Part shown: piece after piece, positions 6,120 through 8,889 of the stretch
How the letters are laid out: each line of letters starts with the position of its first letter
How positions within the stretch are numbered: position 1 is the first letter of the stretch
Origin: Oscillospiraceae bacterium
Lineage (GTDB): Bacteria > Bacillota > Clostridia > Oscillospirales > Ruminococcaceae
Reading direction: 5' to 3'
DNA: 8,889 nucleotides
NCBI GenBank assembly: GCA_014796735.1
Contig: JAAVIG010000128.1
Coordinates: forward strand, 1-8,889
The notes under the pieces: model-generated
What the model saw: the letters and a program-made list of their open reading frames with translations, nothing else
Told to the model about the DNA's origin: nothing
Databases searched by the model: none
Made by a program: the position numbers and the translations under genes

Positions 6120-6212
6120 TTAAACCGTCACCTTTCCTTGTTTTTGCGGCTCTGCCAAAGCTTGGAGCACATTTACGCGCCGTAACCTTACAGATACGCT
6201 TTTTATTTTCAT
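6120..6212 (-). other. 30-codon upstream ORF in the pgi leader
   Basis: An ATG at 6212 opens a 30-residue basic frame (MKIKSVSVRLRRVNVLQALA at its start) whose TAA (6120-6122) is one base before the pgi ATG. The ATG lies at or beside the predicted transcription start (-10 ends at 6219), so translation would have to be leaderless. The pgi ribosome binding site is inside this frame. It could be a coupling leader peptide, but chance is equally possible over such a short length. Confidence 0.2.
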
Positions 6213-6218
6213 GTTATA

Positions 6219-6247
6219 ATTATACCTTTTTTTAAAATTTTTTGCAA
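6219..6247 (-). promoter_or_regulatory. pgi promoter
   Basis: On the minus strand, -35 TTGCAA (complement of 6242-6247; 4 of 6 matches) is followed after exactly 17 bases by a perfect -10 TATAAT (complement of 6219-6224). The spacer is A-rich and the upstream DNA to 6335 is strongly AT-rich, as in an UP-like element. Transcription would begin near 6212. Confidence 0.82.
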
Positions 6248-6324
6248 GTTATTTCTTGTGTTTAATGTGTTTTTAGCATTTCTAACAAAATTTATGTTTC
6301 TTTTTTGGCAATTTTTATGAATAA

Positions 6325-6336
6325 ACAAATATTTGT
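6325..6336. repeat. Perfect 12-bp palindrome next to the carboxypeptidase stop
   Basis: ACAAATATTTGT is a perfect palindrome that overlaps the last base of the carboxypeptidase stop codon, followed on the minus strand by TTATT. The stem is AT-only, so a terminator role is weak, but no better terminator for this gene exists in the gap. Confidence 0.3.
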
Positions 6337-7538
6337 CAAAAGCCGAAAAAGCCTTTTAAAACAAGCTCGAAGCTTTTGAAAAAGGACAGTTCCTCGGACT
6401 GCTCCTTTGCCGTTACCTTTACCACAAATAAGGTGTCGTCCTCCAAAAGCACTACTATCTTACCAACACTGTCCCCCTTATTTACGGGCGCGCTCACCTG
6501 CTCCCTGATGTTGTAAAGATAAGTCACCTTTCCGCTTTTTCCTCTGGGAATAAGGCACCGAAGCCCTTTTTCCGCTTCAACCGAGATAGTTTTTCTTACC
6601 CCGTCCTTTACAGTTATATCGTGAAGCTCCTCGGGGTCAAATTCGGGAGAAAACAGTTCAAAGCCGTTAAAGCCGTGATCCAGCAGACTTTCCGCCGTTT
6701 CAAATCTTCCCTCGTCCGTTTCCGCGCCCAATACCACCGCTACAAGCTCCATTTCTCCCCTTTTTGCGGTAGCCGTAAAACAGTACCCCGCGTTATCCGT
6801 TGTGCCTGTTTTTAAGCCCGTTATTCCCTCGTAGCCCAAAAGGCGGTTGGTATTTAGAAGCTGGGTTTCTCTCCCCGTTCCCTCTCTTACGTAGGTCAAT
6901 CGTGTCAGCAGAAATTCGTCGTAATAATCATATTTTCTTAACTCCGCCGCCATTTTTGCCACGTCCGAAGCGGTGGAAAAATGGTTATCCGCGTCCAGCC
7001 CCGTGCAGTTGACAAAATTGGTGTCGTTCATATCCAGCTCCGACGCCTTTTTGTTCATTCTTTTTACAAATTCCTCCTCGCTTCCCGCTATGTGCTCCGC
7101 CAAGGCCACACAGGCGTCGTTGGCGCTGCTGATAACTATTGAGCGGCATATGTCGTAAACGCTCATTTTTTCTCCCTCGTTAAGCCATATAACGGAGCCG
7201 TCCATGGAAAAGGCGTGATATGAAGCGACAACTGTATCTTCAAAGGTAAGTCTCCCCGTATTCATTTCCTCCGCCGCCAGAAGCAGTGTCATTATCTTGG
7301 TTATACTGGCTATGGCAAGCCTTTCGTCGGGATTTTGGGAATACAGCACCTGACCCGTTGCCGCTTCGGTAAGCACTACAGACTTTGCTTTATACAACTC
7401 CCCCGTTTCCTCTTTATTTTCTTCCGCCTTGACAGTCCCTATTCCGGGTGTACACATCACCGAAGCCAAAGCTATCACAAAAGCCGTTATTAAGGATAAA
7501 AGCCTTACCGCCGATCTTTTTCCTTTAATAATAATCAC
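6336..7538 (-). CDS. Secreted D-alanyl-D-alanine carboxypeptidase (peptidase S11, DacF/PBP5-like)
   Basis: A 400-residue penicillin-binding protein that removes the terminal D-Ala of peptidoglycan pentapeptides outside the membrane. A signal peptide is evident: basic N-terminus, hydrophobic core about 11-30, likely cleavage after VKA near 38. The active-site motifs are intact and in order: SITK (Ser78 nucleophile, Lys81), SAN (138-140) and KTG (243-245). The S11 C-terminal beta domain (about 300-378) and a terminal amphipathic, Phe-rich tail SFFKSFELVLKGFFGF, a likely membrane anchor, follow. The only standard start codon before the signal peptide is a GTG at 7538, but AAGGAGA directly abuts it, an unfavourable spacing (see findings). 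It is divergent from the membrane-protein gene at 7705 and 217 bases before pgi. Family members include dacA, dacB and dacF; I cannot tell which. Confidence 0.93.
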   Translation of the reverse strand: MIIIKGKRSAVRLLSLITAFVIALASVMCTPGIGTVKAEENKEETGELYKAKSVVLTEAATGQVLYSQNPDERLAIASITKIMTLLLAAEEMNTGRLTFEDTVVASYHAFSMDGSVIWLNEGEKMSVYDICRSIVISSANDACVALAEHIAGSEEEFVKRMNKKASELDMNDTNFVNCTGLDADNHFSTASDVAKMAAELRKYDYYDEFLLTRLTYVREGTGRETQLLNTNRLLGYEGITGLKTGTTDNAGYCFTATAKRGEMELVAVVLGAETDEGRFETAESLLDHGFNGFELFSPEFDPEELHDITVKDGVRKTISVEAEKGLRCLIPRGKSGKVTYLYNIREQVSAPVNKGDSVGKIVVLLEDDTLFVVKVTAKEQSEELSFFKSFELVLKGFFGF

Positions 7539-7545
7539 TCTCCTT
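7539..7545 (-). promoter_or_regulatory. Ribosome binding site abutting the carboxypeptidase GTG
   Basis: AAGGAGA on the minus strand ends at the base next to the GTG (7538). Normal spacing is 5-9 bases. From the AGGAG core there are 7 bases to an in-frame ATT (codon 3 at 7532), so either the GTG is used with poor spacing or initiation occurs at a rare AUU. Confidence 0.5.
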
Positions 7546-7551
7546 ATTCCG

Positions 7552-7586
7552 CGCTGTTCCGAAAATAAATCAAGCTTAGAACAGCG
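7552..7586. repeat. Inverted repeat in the carboxypeptidase leader
   Basis: CGCTGTTC (7552-7559) and GAACAGCG (7579-7586) are perfect 8-base inverted repeats separated by 19 bases that include an AAGCTT. On the carboxypeptidase transcript the hairpin would end a few bases before the ribosome binding site. It may be an operator for a dimeric regulator of the divergent genes or an RNA hairpin controlling translation. Confidence 0.45.
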
Positions 7587-7613
7587 TAAATTTGATCTCT
7601 TGACACTAATTTA

Positions 7614-7622
7614 TGTATAACA
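7614..7622 (-). promoter_or_regulatory. Possible extended -10 element for the carboxypeptidase gene
   Basis: On the minus strand TGT precedes TATACA (complement of 7614-7619), a 4-of-6 match with an extended -10. The -35 region at suitable spacing is poor. This is the best candidate in the divergent gap, but it is weak. Confidence 0.3.
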
Positions 7623-7704
7623 AGTCCGTTAAATGCGTAAGATACCGATAAAGCGGGTAAAAATTTAATACTTGCCGAAAATAAAGGAAAAGGGGAATTT
7701 ATAT

Positions 7705-8196
7705 ATGACCAAGCCAAATTCACCTATTTTAAAGGAATTTATAAAGCTTCTGCTGCTTTTTTTAATGGGCGGCATGATCTATTTCGCGATAGAGGTGGCT
7801 TACAAGGGAGACAGCCATTTTTCCATGTTTATCACTGGCGGCGCGGCATTTTTGCTGATAGGGGGGATAAACAGCTACTTTGACCGCAATATGCCGCTTG
7901 TGCTCCAAATGCTGTGCAGCGCGGTGATCATAACCCTGTTGGAATTTATAAGCGGCGTTATCGTAAACATCTGGCTGCGGCTCAACGTATGGGATTACAG
8001 CAGTATTCCCATGAATTTTATGGGACAGATATGCGTAAGATTCTTTGCGATTTGGTTTTTTGTTTCACTGGCGGGGATATTCCTTGACGATTTTTTCAGA
8101 TACAGAATGTTCGGAGAGGAAATGCCTAAATACGCGGTTTTTAAACGAAAGAACAAAAGAGAAAGAGTCAGGCTCGGGGGCTATTCCGACAAATAA
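7705..8196 (+). CDS. Membrane protein, putative ABC-transporter type IV family (CmpB-like, PF06541)
   Basis: A 163-residue protein with about four membrane helices (roughly 11-31, 40-57, 64-91 and 109-128) and a basic, cytoplasmic-looking C-terminal tail (KRKNKRERVRLGG). The segment from the third helix, NIWLRLNVWDYSSIPMNFMGQIC, is split by WDYS and MGQIC, the hallmark of this Firmicutes family. Despite the family label 'putative ABC transporter permease', transport has not been shown as far as I know, and no ATPase or binding-protein gene is adjacent. I chose the ATG at 7705, which has AAGGGG 9 bases upstream; a TTG at 7672 would add 11 residues with no ribosome binding site. The gene is alone: divergent from the carboxypeptidase and closed by a strong terminator. 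Confidence 0.82.
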   Translation: MTKPNSPILKEFIKLLLLFLMGGMIYFAIEVAYKGDSHFSMFITGGAAFLLIGGINSYFDRNMPLVLQMLCSAVIITLLEFISGVIVNIWLRLNVWDYSSIPMNFMGQICVRFFAIWFFVSLAGIFLDDFFRYRMFGEEMPKYAVFKRKNKRERVRLGGYSDK

Positions 8197-8204
8197 AAGC
8201 AAAA

Positions 8205-8245
8205 TCGGCGGAAAACCGTTCTTTCGGTATCCGCCGATGGTTTTT
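8205..8245 (+). terminator. Terminator of the CmpB-like gene
   Basis: TCGGCGGA (8205-8212) pairs with TCCGCCGA (8230-8237), and inside it ACCG (8215-8218) pairs with CGGT (8225-8228) around a 6-base loop. A T-run begins at 8241. The stem begins 8 bases after the stop. This is a strong intrinsic terminator. Confidence 0.92.
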
Positions 8246-8297
8246 ATTGTAACTCCATTTTACCGTTTCTTTTAAGTTTCCTCAAAATTCAAAGCCT

Positions 8298-8322
8298 GTT
8301 GTACGGAAAATCCGATAACAAC
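8298..8322. repeat. Interrupted inverted repeat upstream of the nuclease promoter
   Basis: GTTGT (8298-8302) pairs with ACAAC (8318-8322), and inside it CGGA (8304-8307) pairs with TCCG (8311-8314) around an AAA loop. It lies 20 bases before the -35 of the nuclease gene and is not followed by a T-run, so an upstream regulatory site is more likely than a terminator. Confidence 0.3.
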
Positions 8323-8341
8323 GCCAAAAAAGAAAATACGA

Positions 8342-8370
8342 TTGACATAAACGGATAAAAATGTTACAAT
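8342..8370 (+). promoter_or_regulatory. Promoter of the Rpn-family nuclease gene
   Basis: A perfect -35 TTGACA (8342-8347) and -10 TACAAT (8365-8370, 5 of 6) are separated by exactly 17 bases. Transcription would start near 8377, with a leader of about 28 bases. Confidence 0.87.
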
Positions 8371-8404
8371 AAAGCTGTAACAAACGAGAAAGGCGGTAAA
8401 CGGT

Positions 8405-8889
8405 ATGAGTCGGGAAATAGTAAAAGCAAAGCTGGATGTTGTCTTTAAAAAACTGTTCACAAGCGATAACGACGTGCTGAAATCGTTTATAGGCGATATA
8501 CTTGATATTCCCACGGGAGAGATCAAAAAAATCGAGGTTCTTAATCCTAATATATTACCCGCCGCCATTGACGGAAAACAATCTCAGCTTGATCTTAATA
8601 TGCTTGTTGATGATAAGACAGTGAATGTGGAGATTCAGCTGCGAAACAAAGGCGATTATAAGGACAGAGCTGTTTATTATTGGTCGAAGCTGTATTCGGA
8701 TCAACTGAAAAGAGGAGAGCTGTATAAGGAGCTTAAAAGAACCATAACGATTAACATTCTGGACTTTGACCTGTTCACTGACAGCGACAGCCCCTATTCA
8801 AGCTTTTCGCTGTTGGAAAACAACAGACGCGAGCTTCTTACCAATAAATGCTCCATAAACTTTTTTGAATTGGTAAAGGTAGATGCAAA
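8405..8889 (+). CDS. Rpn-family / PD-(D/E)XK nuclease family transposase (partial, runs off the right edge)
   Basis: The first 161 residues are present with no stop before the window ends. The N-terminus SREIVKAKLDVVFKKLFTSD (Asp11 and the FKKLF element), followed by LDLNMLVDDKTVNVEIQLRN (62-81) and RAVYYWSKLYSDQLKRGELY (88-107), is the pattern of the Rpn/PDDEXK_2 family: recombination-promoting nucleases of the PD-(D/E)XK fold, often annotated as putative transposases. Candidate catalytic residues are Asp63, Glu76 and Gln78, with Gln where the classical motif has Lys; Gln is common in this family as I know it. The usual length is about 280-320 residues, so roughly half is seen. The ATG at 8405 has AAAGGCGG 8 bases upstream. 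It is accessory DNA next to housekeeping genes; no terminal repeats of an insertion sequence are visible. Confidence 0.85.
   Translation, partial: MSREIVKAKLDVVFKKLFTSDNDVLKSFIGDILDIPTGEIKKIEVLNPNILPAAIDGKQSQLDLNMLVDDKTVNVEIQLRNKGDYKDRAVYYWSKLYSDQLKRGELYKELKRTITINILDFDLFTDSDSPYSSFSLLENNRRELLTNKCSINFFELVKVDA

Noticed and set aside
7600..7621. Plus-strand TTGACA followed by TATAAC as a promoter for the CmpB-like gene
   Set aside because: The spacing is only 10 bases, and no -10 is present at 16-18 bases.
8272..8568. 98-codon minus-strand frame with hydrophobic segments
   Set aside because: It overlaps the promoter and start of the nuclease gene in antisense and has no Shine-Dalgarno; hydrophobicity is a by-product of the opposite strand's charged codons. 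An antitoxin-like antisense role has no support.
1..8889. tRNA, rRNA, CRISPR array, insertion-sequence ends, riboswitch
   Set aside because: I saw no cloverleaf, no regularly spaced repeats, no terminal inverted repeats with target duplication and no recognisable riboswitch core by eye; a covariance-model search (Infernal with Rfam) would settle weak RNA candidates.

Overview
The window looks like chromosomal DNA from a Gram-positive Firmicute of the class Clostridia, probably near the Ruminococcaceae/Oscillospiraceae. This is inferred from AT-rich intergenic DNA with near-consensus sigma-A promoters, AGGAGG-type ribosome binding sites, the der-plsY-gpsA gene order, Cys4 zinc-type L28 and L32 proteins, a 445-residue Gram-positive-type Pgi and a sporulation-lineage-style D,D-carboxypeptidase. 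Most of it is conserved housekeeping DNA. I do not see a convincing new multi-gene system.

Layout: positions 1-230 hold no gene. They contain an AT-rich stretch and a block of C-rich hairpins that looks like a dispersed intergenic repeat ending in a plus-strand terminator. Everything from 294 to 7538 is on the minus strand. Read in the direction of transcription (right to left), it starts with a secreted peptidoglycan D,D-carboxypeptidase (7538-6336) and pgi (6118-4781), which has its own promoter. A small P-loop ATPase of unknown function (4631-4230) follows without an obvious promoter of its own. rpmF (4114-3932) then has a perfect-consensus promoter and a terminator. The operon der (3674-2355), plsY (2261-1602), gpsA (1578-577) comes next, and finally rpmB (482-294) with its own extended -10 promoter and terminator.

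The right end is on the plus strand. It holds a four-helix membrane protein of the putative ABC-transporter type IV family (7705-8196), divergent from the carboxypeptidase and closed by a strong terminator. After it comes an Rpn/PD-(D/E)XK-family nuclease gene, starting at 8405 behind a near-perfect promoter and running off the right edge.

Functionally, gpsA and plsY carry out consecutive steps of phospholipid synthesis: reduction of dihydroxyacetone phosphate to glycerol-3-phosphate, then its first acylation. They are co-transcribed with the ribosome-assembly GTPase gene der, so membrane and ribosome production may be linked. rpmB and rpmF are separate single-gene ribosomal protein units. 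Pgi serves central carbon metabolism and the carboxypeptidase trims cell-wall peptides.

Points worth a second look are a one-residue-short nucleotide-binding loop in GpsA, a 16-codon Nudix-like fossil between der and plsY, a 30-codon ORF abutting pgi that would begin at the predicted transcription start, an odd start region for the carboxypeptidase, and the uncharacterised ATPase.
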